A DNA stretch of 64,000 nucleotides from Paenibacillus donghaensis (GCF_002192415.1 NZ_CP021780.1:3472001-3536000), one strand, 5' to 3'. Shown: positions 39,589 through 47,945, counted from the first letter of the stretch. A program made the numbers and translations. The notes: a model not told the origin generated them from the letters alone.

Positions 39589-41295
39589 TCACCCCCTTAG
39601 CAGTTCCTTGATTGAAACGAATGACACATCTCCGGTTGGCGGAGCCACTGCGAGTTGCTTCATGACCTCTACATGGGCATTCAAAAAGGCCGCAAACCCG
39701 TCAATTTTACGGTAGCGACCTTGTTTTGTTGGTATTTTGTTCCGGTTTCTGTCTTCGACAAGTTTGACGTTGTTGATATACCAGCGAAACAGCCGGTTAT
39801 TGTTGTAGATGACCTTACCGTCGATGAAGAGTTCCTTCAGATCGTCCATGGCCGGGCCTAGCGTCATATGACCTTGCCGGACAACCTCGCAGTTAAATCC
39901 ATAGCCCTTCAAAGACTCGACAAGCCCGAACGCTTTGGCCGGGTCATACATGATCTTTTCAATCCCATATTTCTCGGATTGTTCCACAAACCAGTCGAAT
40001 ATGTACTCTTTTTTGACGTATTCGCCCGGAATTATGGTCAAAAGACCCATTTCTTCGTACTCTTTGTACGGCAAATCTTCGTTTCCTTGTTTCACTTTCT
40101 CGGCGGGAATCCATGTGTGGGATATCGCGAATACCTCTCCCGTCTCCAGAATCGGAAACTCTAAACAGGCACTGGTAAAGTCTTCACTGTCGGAAAGGTC
40201 AAAGCCACCAATGCAGCCTTTGCCCTCGAACTGCTTCGCATCCAGATTCTTGTTGTTGCGCTTCAGCACCTCAAAGGAGAGGAAGGACTCAGCATCAGCC
40301 TTAACGAAAATATTCAACCGCTTGGTGATAAAGTCATTCCGTTCAGCTGGAATGTGCTTGCGGTCCTCCCACTCCTTGAGCATATCCTCCATTTTAATTG
40401 TGACGCCGAGGTTTGGATTAGCCTTGATCCAATTGTCCGGGTTTTCAATGTCGTCTCCCGGGTCCAACTCAGCCATAAAGTAAAAAGCATGCTCTGCCTG
40501 TATGACACCTTCCAGCACATCCGCTGCTTTGTCGTAGTAATCCATCAACGGACCGTCCAACTGATAACCAGCTGTTGTGATGTATAGAATCATTGGCTGT
40601 GACCGAGCGCCGGTTGAGTTCTTGATGACGTTAATCAGCTTGTATGTCTTGTACTCGTGGATCTCGTCGAAAACCCCCATGCTGCAGTTCTTGCCGTCGA
40701 GTTTCTTGCTGTCGGTTGCCAACGGCAATATCTTCGACATCGTACGCCGGAAACGGATCTCATGCAGCGTTTCGTCAAAGTGCTTCCGCAGCAATGGGGA
40801 CGCCTTGATCATCGCCTTACACTCATCAAACATATCCCGGGCTTGCTCTTTGGAGTTGGCTAGTTGGTAGACCCTCGCCCCATTTTCTCCATCCTTTGAA
40901 GCTCCATAGAGCGACAATCCAGACACCTTTGCTGTTTTACCATTTTTACGGGCAACAAAAATAAGCCCCTCCCGAAAGCGGCGGAACCCAGTGTCTTTAT
41001 GCACCCACCCATAGAGTGAGCCGATTATGAAGTGCTGCCAGGGTTGCAACTCAAGCCGATCAAAGTCACCCATGGAAGGCTTACAGAATTTTTCGATATA
41101 ACCAACAGGCCGATAGCCTTTTTCCTCGTCAAAAATAAACGGGAAGCCCGGTGTGCCTTGCCTCTTTAGATCGTTTAAATGCCGCTGACAGGCCTGATAG
41201 ACCTTTTTCGATGTGATGATAAGATGTGCGACGACTGCGGTTGCATATTGTGTGGTCTGCAGCTTGGGTAGATCAGTAGCTAGAGAAGTCGTCAC
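39589..41295 (-). CDS. terL: Terminase large subunit
   Basis: A 568-residue terminase; GTG at 41295 chosen behind AAGGTGGGGA. ATPase: Walker A-like VARKNGKTAKV (about residue 100), Walker B region KNCSMGVFDEIHEYK. Nuclease: GGFDLSDSEDFTSA (first Asp) and IMYDPAKAFGLVE with further Asp. YqbA/HK97-type terminase that packages DNA through the portal and probably cuts at cos together with the HNH protein. Confidence 0.93.
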   Translation of the reverse strand: MTTSLATDLPKLQTTQYATAVVAHLIITSKKVYQACQRHLNDLKRQGTPGFPFIFDEEKGYRPVGYIEKFCKPSMGDFDRLELQPWQHFIIGSLYGWVHKDTGFRRFREGLIFVARKNGKTAKVSGLSLYGASKDGENGARVYQLANSKEQARDMFDECKAMIKASPLLRKHFDETLHEIRFRRTMSKILPLATDSKKLDGKNCSMGVFDEIHEYKTYKLINVIKNSTGARSQPMILYITTAGYQLDGPLMDYYDKAADVLEGVIQAEHAFYFMAELDPGDDIENPDNWIKANPNLGVTIKMEDMLKEWEDRKHIPAERNDFITKRLNIFVKADAESFLSFEVLKRNNKNLDAKQFEGKGCIGGFDLSDSEDFTSACLEFPILETGEVFAISHTWIPAEKVKQGNEDLPYKEYEEMGLLTIIPGEYVKKEYIFDWFVEQSEKYGIEKIMYDPAKAFGLVESLKGYGFNCEVVRQGHMTLGPAMDDLKELFIDGKVIYNNNRLFRWYINNVKLVEDRNRNKIPTKQGRYRKIDGFAAFLNAHVEVMKQLAVAPPTGDVSFVSIKELLRG

Positions 41296-41647
41296 CTTTA
41301 TCCCCACCTTCCGGAGCAACTACACCGGAGACCTTTCTGTCCGAGGCGGGGGTCAGCTTAAGCTCAGCCTGCAGTTTCCTCTGATGCTCAATAATTTTGA
41401 TTACCGAGTCCACTGATTTGTTCTGCCGGTAGAGTTGTTGCGATCCGTTTATAAAGAGCTCGACCACACCGCGATCCTTTATATCCACCAAATGTTGCTG
41501 CTTCAGCTGCTCCAGCAAGGCTAAATTATCCGTAATCATGATAGTGCGATCAGATAGATTGTCGTCAATCTCCAATTCTCGTATCACGATATCGAATAAC
41601 TTCTTGGCTGATCGGTCCTTGATTTCCTTTTTTGGCTTGTGTTCCAT
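41273..41647 (-). CDS. terS: Terminase small subunit (P27-like)
   Basis: A 124-residue small terminase. The helical N-terminus recognises DNA and the C-terminus (QRKLQAELKLTPASDRKVSGV) matches the P27 family end. It overlaps terL by 23 nt. Confidence 0.82.
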   Translation of the reverse strand: MEHKPKKEIKDRSAKKLFDIVIRELEIDDNLSDRTIMITDNLALLEQLKQQHLVDIKDRGVVELFINGSQQLYRQNKSVDSVIKIIEHQRKLQAELKLTPASDRKVSGVVAPEGGDKGDDFSSY

Positions 41648-41988
41648 GACACCCCCCCCTCTTATATGAAATGGTCATGCGCCGAAAACGAAACTGGCAG
41701 CTCGGTCCCCTTTGGTATAGAACCCAACCTTGAGGGCAGGGGGCATCCATATAGTTCCAGTTTTTTAATTACCACTAATTTACATTATAAATCCAATAAA
41801 TAACATTTAATTAACACATTTTAACAAAATTACGAGAACTCTCATAACCACCTACAAGCCGATTACAGGCGTTACAACGTATATACAGGTGTTTAAGCGA
41901 GCAGCCAGCGAAACGTCTTTAAAACGGCCTACAATGAGCTGTGTGAGCACGTATCCGTTTATATCTCCCTTTGAAGTAGACTACACCA
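41648..41988. other. Non-coding region beside terminase, likely cos/packaging site
   Basis: A 341-nt gap with no supported gene. It has an AT-rich part (41762-41830), then a part with partial inverted sequences such as GCCGATTACAGGCG and GTTACAACG. Between terS and an HNH gene this is the usual place of the cos site in HK97-type phages. A GAACTCTC stretch follows; no single palindrome stands out. Confidence 0.5.
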
Positions 41989-42357
41989 TCAGAAGACCTC
42001 GCTGTTACCCTTAGATACTATAAACCTCGCCCTCCGGGCTACTGGTGTCGCCTCTCCCCTCTCTCCAGGCCCTCCGTGCTCTTTGTTGTGACAGCCGTTA
42101 CAGAGGCTTAATAGATTCTCTAGTACTAAAGCAAGATCAGGGTAATCACTCAGGGGTTTAATGTGATGGACCATATCAGCAGGAGTTAATTTCTTACGCT
42201 TTATGCAGTGCTGACATAGATAGTTGTCTCTGATGAGTGCTTGTACTCTTGCTGTCTCCCATGCTGTAGACCTGTAGAACGCTCTTGATCCCTTGTCTCG
42301 CTTATAGCGGTCATAGTAACGGTTCTGGTCACGCCTGCTCGTCACTGCCTTCACCAA
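41989..42357 (-). CDS. HNH endonuclease (packaging-associated)
   Basis: A 122-residue HNH protein: CQHCIKRKKLTPADMVHHIKPLSDYP (first Cys pair and HH), NLLSLCNGCHNKEH (Asn, second Cys pair, His). HNH proteins next to terminase genes act with terminase in cos cleavage in HK97-type phages. It overlaps the upstream gene's end by 29 nt. Confidence 0.88.
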   Translation of the reverse strand: MVKAVTSRRDQNRYYDRYKRDKGSRAFYRSTAWETARVQALIRDNYLCQHCIKRKKLTPADMVHHIKPLSDYPDLALVLENLLSLCNGCHNKEHGGPGERGEATPVARRARFIVSKGNSEVF

Positions 42358-43021
42358 CCTCTATAGTTACGAAGTCAGAGAGCCGACGTGTTAGCAGCTG
42401 GCGTACTTCTTCAAGAGCTGCCTCTACACCTAATGTGTTCATATATGCCTTGGCCTTGATGCCACCTATAGTACTTGACGCTCCACTCTGAGGCTCTACC
42501 TCAGTCACATACCAAACGACAGCTCGACTACCATCAGGGGTTGCTGTGGTGTACCTTCCGGGTGGCCTGCCCTCGTCTCGCTTGTGAACTGTATAGAACT
42601 TGCCTAAATTGTCTAATGCCTCAGTAACCCTGTTCAACTCTTCCCTGCTATGGACAGCCTTTTTGAAGCTCCCACTTCCTGCCTCTTCATGCCGGGCATT
42701 ATCGAAGCAACGGCCGTGTGACAGTCCTTGTGTAGGAAAGGTATGAACATGGGTTATTCCATTCTCCCGTTCTCCGTGCGGCATAATTGGTCCTCTATCA
42801 TAGAGGACTATTCCGCCATCAAAGATTTTATCTTTAGGGTTATAGATGAATGGGCCGAACCTTGCCATTAACTCCCATAACCTAAAGGTGGTGTATCCAT
42901 CCTCATCTTTGCTGTAATCGCAGACCCATGGTGCCCCACCACGCTGTTCTCGCATCAGCTGCTCCCCATATGGAGTAAGCTTTACCTTAACGTATTGGTC
43001 ACTGCTCACCTCAAAATCCAT
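42329..43021 (-). CDS. Hypothetical two-domain protein; fusion of neighbouring gene types
   Basis: A 230-residue protein; ATG 43021 behind AAGGGGTG. Residues 1-65 (YVKVKLTPYGEQLMREQRGG, GYTTFRLWELMARFGPF) parallel the 44220-44636 protein; residues 105-180 (KKAVHSREELNRVTEALDNLGKFYTV, VVWYVTEVEPQ) parallel the 43044-43244 protein. So it looks like a fusion of those two neighbours. The C-terminal 50 residues are unique. Confidence 0.65.
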   Translation of the reverse strand: MDFEVSSDQYVKVKLTPYGEQLMREQRGGAPWVCDYSKDEDGYTTFRLWELMARFGPFIYNPKDKIFDGGIVLYDRGPIMPHGERENGITHVHTFPTQGLSHGRCFDNARHEEAGSGSFKKAVHSREELNRVTEALDNLGKFYTVHKRDEGRPPGRYTTATPDGSRAVVWYVTEVEPQSGASSTIGGIKAKAYMNTLGVEAALEEVRQLLTRRLSDFVTIEVGEGSDEQA

Positions 43022-43043
43022 GTGTTTCACCCCTTCTTGTCTA

Positions 43044-43244
43044 TCACTGTCCAACATTTTGTGGTGCTACCTCTGTCACATGCCATACATCGTGTTTCGG
43101 CTCAAACAGTATGCCGCACTCGTCACGTTTAATCGCCTTATCCGAACCCGTTTCTTTCACCACTGTATAATCTTTCCTCAACATATCCAGCGCATCTGTA
43201 ACCCTAAGCAGTTCCTCTTTGCTGTGAACCGTCTTCTTATACAT
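43044..43244 (-). CDS. Small hypothetical protein, paralogue of middle domain of 42329 gene
   Basis: A 66-residue protein, start at 43244 behind AAGGAGGAAACC. KKTVHSKEELLRVTDALDMLRKDYTVV and DVWHVTEVAPQ match the middle domain of the upstream-named fusion protein. Function unknown. Confidence 0.65.
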   Translation of the reverse strand: MYKKTVHSKEELLRVTDALDMLRKDYTVVKETGSDKAIKRDECGILFEPKHDVWHVTEVAPQNVGQ

Positions 43245-43575
43245 GTTGGTTTCCTCCTTCAACTGCTACCCTCACCCGGTCCATGCCCGCTTTGATGCTG
43301 GCCTGCGTCTTCTTGATCTTCTTAAGCGTGGCAGCTTGGTCAGCCCGCGGGTTCTGGAGTTGGCTCTGTATGCGCCGGATCTTGTCTTGGAGTTGCCTCA
43401 CTTCTGTATCCGTATAGAATGCTACATACTCGCGCTGGCAATGCGGGCAAGTGAAGAACGTCTTCTCAACGGCTCCTGGTAGCCTTTCTTTCTGGAAACC
43501 CTTGACCTCGAACTGTTCGCCGCATCCTTCGTTACATATGGCTGGTATGGCCTTACTGGCCTGTGCCGTGCTCAA
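43237..43575 (-). CDS. Zinc-ribbon protein with coiled coil
   Basis: A 112-residue protein. Cys at CNEGCGEQF and CPHCQREY make a likely zinc ribbon over residues 14-50; a coiled coil follows (EVRQLQDKIRRIQSQLQN). It overlaps both neighbours by a few nt. Function unknown. Confidence 0.65.
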   Translation of the reverse strand: MSTAQASKAIPAICNEGCGEQFEVKGFQKERLPGAVEKTFFTCPHCQREYVAFYTDTEVRQLQDKIRRIQSQLQNPRADQAATLKKIKKTQASIKAGMDRVRVAVEGGNQHV

Positions 43576-43802
43576 TGTGATCCCCCCTCTAATCGATTAA
43601 GGTCTGATTCAATGCTGTCGCACACTCTATGCACTCTATGAATCACAGTTGCTCTGCTGTCTGAGGGTAACCCGCCTGAATCAAGAAGCGCACTCAACCT
43701 ATCCAGATAATCCATCTTCATGCTAGTGAACATCGTGTTCCTTCTGACTCTTTGCTGCTCCGCTCGTTCTTCATAATCAAAACCATCAATAGGTCTACGC
43801 AT
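43572..43802 (-). CDS. Hypothetical small protein
   Basis: A 76-residue helical, charged protein, start at 43802 behind AAAGGGTGAG; the longer open frame upstream overlaps another gene and was not used. It overlaps the next gene by 4 nt. Confidence 0.6.
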   Translation of the reverse strand: MRRPIDGFDYEERAEQQRVRRNTMFTSMKMDYLDRLSALLDSGGLPSDSRATVIHRVHRVCDSIESDLNRLEGGSH

Positions 43803-43803
43803 A

Positions 43804-44136
43804 TTACTCACCCTTTCTGAATACCGTCTGATCAGGCTTGGTCGCCAGGTCAATGCCGATGATAAGAGCCCCATTATTCTTGATCCATTCCCTGTACAAC
43901 TCTTCATACTTGCACTCATTGGCTTTGACAGTCTTGAGTATTTCTGCTGGCACACCGAAATAAGCGTAAATGTCTTGCTTCGTCCATCTATACTCAATTG
44001 AAGTTTCTTCATCACTTTGCTGGATTGGCGGTACCTGAATGAAGTAGCCTCCTTGCTCCAGGCTCCGCGCCGGAACCATATACCCCGGTCTTGGGTGGTC
44101 GTGATATTCGTCAATGATTCGCAATGGCTTTTCCAT
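43804..44136 (-). CDS. Hypothetical protein
   Basis: A 110-residue protein, start at 44136 behind AAAGGGTG. It contains RWTKQDIYAYFGVPAEILKTV and ECKYEELYREWIKNNGALIIGI, similar in style to a portal C-terminal segment (SSxxxFGVPxxLL), so it may be a fragment or relative of an unrelated portal protein (speculative). Confidence 0.55.
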   Translation of the reverse strand: MEKPLRIIDEYHDHPRPGYMVPARSLEQGGYFIQVPPIQQSDEETSIEYRWTKQDIYAYFGVPAEILKTVKANECKYEELYREWIKNNGALIIGIDLATKPDQTVFRKGE

Positions 44137-44219
44137 TGATTTCACCCTTTCACTGCAATTTCCCATGTACCTTACTTCGCCGTCACCTCATGGGCTTTTG
44201 GGGTTTAGATTATGGGCTG

Positions 44220-44636
44220 TTATTTGCGAACCACCTGCGACTCCTTGAGCCACATTTCTTTAGTGCCGACCTTGACCTTAACGTCGCCTATGCCTTCATC
44301 AACTTCGATGATCTCGGCTTCAGTAAGCACGCGATCTCCTACTTGATAATTAGGATTTTCTTCTCTCTCAGGTTCTCCATCCCGGAAGATCATTTCTCCT
44401 TTAAACGGCTCCGGCTTTCCCAATGCGATGTGAGGTCCGAACTTGTTCATTAGCCCCCATATTTGAAAACTAGTGTATCCTTTAGTATCCGCCCTCGATA
44501 CATAAGGTCCGATATCCTTAACCCCTCGTTCGAGATAATGCAGGTTCAACTTTTCATGTCGATTCCTCAATATCTGCTCGCCGAATTCAGTCAGTTTGAC
44601 TTTGACGCTCTGATTGAAGTTCATTCGGAAATCCAT
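44220..44636 (-). CDS. Hypothetical protein with YTxFxxWxLMxxFGP domain
   Basis: A 138-residue protein, start at 44636 behind AAAGGATG. The N-terminus (VKVKLTEFGEQILRNRHEKLN, GYTSFQIWGLMNKFGPHI) matches residues 1-65 of the 42329 gene; the C-terminal half (NYQVGDRVLTEAEIIEV...GTKEMWLKESQVV) resembles an SH3-like barrel. Function unknown. Confidence 0.65.
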   Translation of the reverse strand: MDFRMNFNQSVKVKLTEFGEQILRNRHEKLNLHYLERGVKDIGPYVSRADTKGYTSFQIWGLMNKFGPHIALGKPEPFKGEMIFRDGEPEREENPNYQVGDRVLTEAEIIEVDEGIGDVKVKVGTKEMWLKESQVVRK

Positions 44637-44669
44637 CGATTTCATCCTTTCGATGATTTATTAACTTAT

Positions 44670-45011
44670 TTACGATATAACCCTCGTATTTTCGGAGACT
44701 GCTAAATCAAACCTTGCCGCAAATGCGTTTCGTTCATCGGTATTTGGATCGCCATTGTAGGCATATACCACCTGCTTTGGATCGTATGGACGCTTTGTTC
44801 TGTCCAGTGTGTACGGCCCGTGGTCACTTCCTGGGTATTTCCCCGCGTCCACGCCTGTTGTACTGATGATTGTATTCGGCGGCCTGTAAGGCTGCCCTGT
44901 GAACGGTAGGATAGGCTCGACAACTTTGAATGGCTGCAGAGCTTGAAGCTTGGCATAGGCTACCAGTTCCTCCGGCGTGCCTTCGAGTGTTCCGTCTTTA
45001 TGGATTTTCAT
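44670..45011 (-). CDS. Hypothetical small phage protein
   Basis: A 113-residue protein beginning MKIHKDGTLEGTPEELVAYAKLQ; start at 45011 behind GGGGGAG. The N-terminus resembles small phage proteins with a GTPEEL helix; the rest is Pro-rich. It overlaps the next gene by no more than a codon or stands beside it. Confidence 0.58.
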   Translation of the reverse strand: MKIHKDGTLEGTPEELVAYAKLQALQPFKVVEPILPFTGQPYRPPNTIISTTGVDAGKYPGSDHGPYTLDRTKRPYDPKQVVYAYNGDPNTDERNAFAARFDLAVSENTRVIS

Positions 45012-45013
45012 AT

Positions 45014-45244
45014 TCACTCCCCCTCATCTACTTCACTTACAAACGGAACCGAAGCATCAGACAAGAAATTCACTTCAAGGTCGGTCCAGTAATCTTCTGG
45101 ATACTGGTACGAACCTCTATAGAAGGCATGTTTCTTGAACGCCTCTGATGCGGCTGCTTCGGCAGCTGCTTCATCTTTGGCAATAACCGTTACGAAGTGC
45201 GGACCGTTACCCATGTAACCATTTACGACTTGGTAGAGATTCAA
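45014..45244 (-). CDS. Hypothetical small phage protein
   Basis: A 76-residue alpha/beta protein (NLYQVVNGYMGNGPHFVTVIAKDEAAAEAAA), TTG start at 45244 behind AAAGGGTG. The upstream part of the open frame covers a terminator and was excluded. Function unknown. Confidence 0.6.
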   Translation of the reverse strand: MNLYQVVNGYMGNGPHFVTVIAKDEAAAEAAASEAFKKHAFYRGSYQYPEDYWTDLEVNFLSDASVPFVSEVDEGE

Positions 45245-45267
45245 ATGAATCACCCTTTCTGGGCATA

Positions 45268-45298
45268 GAAAAAGCCACCCTGCGATTAGAGTGGCTTG
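45268..45298 (-). terminator. Terminator
   Basis: Minus strand: AAGCCAC / GTGGCTTTTT hairpin between the 45304 and 45014 genes. Confidence 0.65.
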
Positions 45299-45303
45299 CT
45301 CAA

Positions 45304-45591
45304 TCATATTAAGTTGTGCCGGATCTCCCCAGCAAACCCGGTAATAACTATATCAACCTCTTGCTTTGGCTCTATACCGAACCCAAGTCCTATAAATGTC
45401 TTGCTAGAGTCGGCCTTGATCTCAAAAACAGAAGGCGCCGCCTCAGATGAAGCTAGTCGGTGATATGTCTTACCGTTGACCATTATGTGATAAGGCTCAT
45501 CTCCGTTGTATGCTTTTTTATAATCTTCAATGAAACTTAATGCTTGGTCTACAACTTCTATTGGAATCACCTCCGGCGGATAGAAAGCCAC
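45304..45591 (-). CDS. Hypothetical small phage protein; start uncertain
   Basis: A protein of 95 residues from the first GTG, which falls in a hairpin. GGAGGTG at about 45568-45574 points to a later start near residue 8 (GTG) or 11 (ATA). Content: VVDQALSFIEDYKKAYNGDEPYHIMVNGKTYHRL. Function unknown. Confidence 0.55.
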   Translation of the reverse strand: MAFYPPEVIPIEVVDQALSFIEDYKKAYNGDEPYHIMVNGKTYHRLASSEAAPSVFEIKADSSKTFIGLGFGIEPKQEVDIVITGFAGEIRHNLI

Positions 45592-45648
45592 CCGGATTGT
45601 GGATGGCCTTATGTAACAGTTATTTATTTGGTATCTTTGGAACTTGGT

Positions 45649-45921
45649 CTACCAGTAGAATGCCGATGCCGTTTTTGCAGAAGATTCTTCTAATTCCTCT
45701 ACAGCAATGTTCAGATAAGGCTTAGAATCAAACACATCCAACTGACTGCCGACTACTTTCACCAGCCTTGATGATCTCGAACCATTTCCGGTTTCAACTG
45801 AAATTCTGACGCTTCCCGCCGCAAAAAGCGCGGTTACTTCCGATTGGTCAAGATCTCTCTCTGACCCAAGTCCCGTCACAGTTTCGCCGTTTTCATTTTT
45901 CAAAACAAAGATAACTCTCAT
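45649..45921 (-). CDS. Hypothetical small phage protein
   Basis: A 90-residue protein, start at 45921 behind GGGAGGTGAACGCG; beta-rich (RVIFVLKNENGETVTGLGSE, RISVETGNGSRSSRLVKVVG). Function unknown. Confidence 0.6.
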   Translation of the reverse strand: MRVIFVLKNENGETVTGLGSERDLDQSEVTALFAAGSVRISVETGNGSRSSRLVKVVGSQLDVFDSKPYLNIAVEELEESSAKTASAFYW

Positions 45922-45975
45922 CGCGTTCACCTCCCACCACCATAATTCGGTGTATGGAAGATAAATCCTGCAAGG

Positions 45976-46218
45976 TCATTCCACCAGATCAGCCAGGAGC
46001 TGCTGTTTCCAAAACTCCAGAAGGCCGACAAGCTGCAGCTTATTCATCGCACTGTAGCATGTCATAGCCTCGCCTTGGGTGCTGGTGAAGATGTAGGCGA
46101 CATGCTCGATCTCTCCTGCTTGCAGCGATTCGTTCAGTTCCTCTATGATCATCCTAGGAGTGTCTTCGCCAGCCTTGCGGGCTTGCAGATCGCGTATGTC
46201 GATAGTATTTTGATTCAT
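45976..46218 (-). CDS. Hypothetical small phage protein
   Basis: An 80-residue protein with GEIEHVAYIFTSTQGEAMTCYSAMNKLQLVGLLEFWK, a pattern seen in small phage proteins of unknown function. GGAGGCGGGAACG precedes the ATG. Confidence 0.6.
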   Translation of the reverse strand: MNQNTIDIRDLQARKAGEDTPRMIIEELNESLQAGEIEHVAYIFTSTQGEAMTCYSAMNKLQLVGLLEFWKQQLLADLVE

Positions 46219-46231
46219 CGTTCCCGCCTCC

Positions 46232-46411
46232 CTAATCCCAAACAGTCCGTTTGCTCAATTCATCCTCGTTACCGGCAATCATCAAATCCCAGCACGTTTG
46301 GCAGAATGAAGCTTTGAGTATCGTGTGCTTGGTAGGCTCTGGAGCATTGCAGATGGTGCACTGTCCTTTGACTGGACGCTTACTCTTGCCCTTATCCTGT
46401 TTGACCCACAT
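46232..46411 (-). CDS. Small zinc-ribbon protein
   Basis: A 59-residue protein, ATG 46411 behind AAAGGAG. CTIC and CQTC form a treble-clef-like zinc site. The upstream extension overlaps another gene and was left out. Confidence 0.62.
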   Translation of the reverse strand: MWVKQDKGKSKRPVKGQCTICNAPEPTKHTILKASFCQTCWDLMIAGNEDELSKRTVWD

Positions 46412-46427
46412 GAACAACACTCCTTTA

Positions 46428-46760
46428 TTATGGAAATTCGTATCCGTCATACAATTGAAATTTGAAGAAAAGCGCAAGGAGTACAGGTATAGTTCTCACG
46501 CCTATTTTCTCGCGAATAGTTTCTGATCCCTCGTTGAATAAGTTAACAACAGCTTGCGGGAAGTTATCCCGATCAGTGTCCATTCTTACTATCAGTTGTT
46601 TTAGTCCGATCTCATACATACTCCTTGATCCTAAAGAGTCTACACAGATTTGATCTTCTTCTATGGCTTGGATCATGACCTTCACATCTTCATATTTAAA
46701 TCCTAGCGCTTCAGCAGATGCAGCCACTCTGGGGTATTCTTCATAAAGTTTCATGTCCAT
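46428..46760 (-). CDS. Hypothetical phage protein
   Basis: A 110-residue alpha-helical protein. GAGGATGG lies upstream. It is the first gene after the tRNA-like element on the minus strand. Function unknown. Confidence 0.55.
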   Translation of the reverse strand: MDMKLYEEYPRVAASAEALGFKYEDVKVMIQAIEEDQICVDSLGSRSMYEIGLKQLIVRMDTDRDNFPQAVVNLFNEGSETIREKIGVRTIPVLLALFFKFQLYDGYEFP

Positions 46761-46783
46761 ATATGACCATCCTCACTATAGTT

Positions 46784-46925
46784 AATGTGGGCAAGGATTT
46801 GCACCTTGCATGGTAAATTTCGCGGTATCTCGTTTATGCCCGATGTTGCTGGAGCTTCAGCACCCTTTTACCGAGAGCTATTAGCTACACCACTACGTTG
46901 CGTCTACCTATTCCGCCACCACATC
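46784..46925 (-). ncRNA. tRNA-like element with Leu-type D arm, T arm and enlarged centre
   Basis: Minus strand: acceptor halves GATGTGG (46919-46925) and CCACATT (46784-46790) pair in 6 Watson-Crick pairs plus a wobble. The D arm region TGGCGGAA...GGTAGACGC (about 46900-46918) matches class II tRNA-Leu; the T arm CAAGG-TGCAAAT-CCTTG (46792-46808) is well formed but has G for U55. Between them are 91 nt instead of about 30-45, with hairpin TGCTG/CAGCA and long-range CGGTA/TACCG, and I find no normal anticodon arm. Probably not a decoding tRNA. Confidence 0.5.
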
Positions 46926-46929
46926 CAGG

Positions 46930-47034
46930 AAAACAAAAAGAACAGCCTGCCCGCATGTGCTGCCCTTGCTCTGGCGTGACCAGGCAAACAGGCAATGATG
47001 TGTGTCGGGTGCTGTTCTCTTGATTTCCTATGCT
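46930..47034 (-). ncRNA. Candidate small structured RNA with promoter and terminator
   Basis: Promoter on the minus strand: -35 TTGTGA (47065-47070), 18-nt spacer, -10 TGATAT (47041-47046). About 100 nt later the 8-bp arms AGAACAGC (46939-46946) / GCTGTTCT (47011-47018) close a long fold whose 3' end on the minus strand is GCTGTTCTTTTTGTTTT, terminator-like. The tRNA-like element starts 5 nt further on. Confidence 0.42.
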
Positions 47035-47133
47035 ACTAATATATCACGTAAAATAGGTAATGGTTCACAACTCTTTCGCATTTTTCGAACAATAATTTCT
47101 CATTTTATTTTCACTGTTTTGTTATGGAATAAT

Positions 47134-47676
47134 TTAGTCAGTGTCGTATAAGTAGACACCTGGTGGTTCTGGACGCAATCCTTTTGATATAGTTTCATAC
47201 CTCCGAACAACATCGTCACCGAGAATATCATAGTTCCACTTGCCTGATCCTTTGCTGAAGTAGAAAGTTAATAACGCATGACTAAACTTTGCGTCCACTA
47301 TAATCGTCCATTCGTTCCTATCATCCTCAGCGTCCGCGTCGTCCACTGTAATGAAGAACTGTTCTAAGGTGTACCACCGAAGGCTGCCCTCAATTTTTTC
47401 TTTCACGAATTCCGCAAAGGCATCGTTTGTGAGATCTTCAATTTCCCAGTAGTCAGGAACTCCTACCAACTCGAAAAACACACTATTAAACCCGCGATCT
47501 CCGAAGCCTTTCAAGTAAACAACTGTCGATGACTGGTAAATATCGACCTGATTAATAATATAAATCTCTTTCTCTTTTAAAACCGCTGCAGCTCGCTCCC
47601 ATTCGCCATCCCATCCCCCGCGATTAGCAAAACGGACTTTGTGACCTTTTTTCGCCAAATGTACATTCATACTCAT
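47134..47676 (-). CDS. Hypothetical phage protein
   Basis: A 180-residue soluble protein (VHLAKKGHKVRFANRGGWDGEW, YQSSTVVYLKGFGDRGF). No motif recognised. It overlaps the upstream gene by 4 nt. 373 nt follow without coding before the next gene, containing the tRNA-like element. Confidence 0.58.
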   Translation of the reverse strand: MSMNVHLAKKGHKVRFANRGGWDGEWERAAAVLKEKEIYIINQVDIYQSSTVVYLKGFGDRGFNSVFFELVGVPDYWEIEDLTNDAFAEFVKEKIEGSLRWYTLEQFFITVDDADAEDDRNEWTIIVDAKFSHALLTFYFSKGSGKWNYDILGDDVVRRYETISKGLRPEPPGVYLYDTD

Positions 47677-47945
47677 TTATCCCATTCCCCCTTCACTCTC
47701 GCATCCAGCCCGGCATACCCCGGCCAGCCTTCCAGCGTTCGTGCATCCAAGAGTTGCTGAAATCGTTTGGGCACATAATTTCCCCATTGCATTACTTCGA
47801 TTTGATGCTGCTCATTTAGAAGCGCGATACTGTTGTTTTCTCTCTGCAAGCCAACAGTAAACTCATCCAGATTAATAACCAAGCGCCCCGATATGTAGCC
47901 ATCAATTATGTTCGCTGTTTCTTTCATGTGCTGAGACAGGTCCAC
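47673..47945 (-). CDS. Hypothetical phage protein
   Basis: A 90-residue protein; GTG at 47945 has AAAGGAGG 7 nt upstream (an ATG 6 nt earlier is too close). Helical N-terminus (HMKETANIIDGYISGRLV), then NEQHQIEVMQWGNYVP. Function unknown. Confidence 0.55.
   Translation of the reverse strand: MDLSQHMKETANIIDGYISGRLVINLDEFTVGLQRENNSIALLNEQHQIEVMQWGNYVPKRFQQLLDARTLEGWPGYAGLDARVKGEWDK

Noticed and set aside
43804-44136. Truncated second portal protein
   Set aside because: Only one weak motif resembles a portal C-terminus and the gene has its own start and coupling, so it is kept as hypothetical.
46784-46925. T-box riboswitch (TACCGCG run on the minus strand)
   Set aside because: No AGGGTGG before it, no specifier loop, and no amino-acid gene downstream; acceptor, D and T arms fit a tRNA-like fold better.
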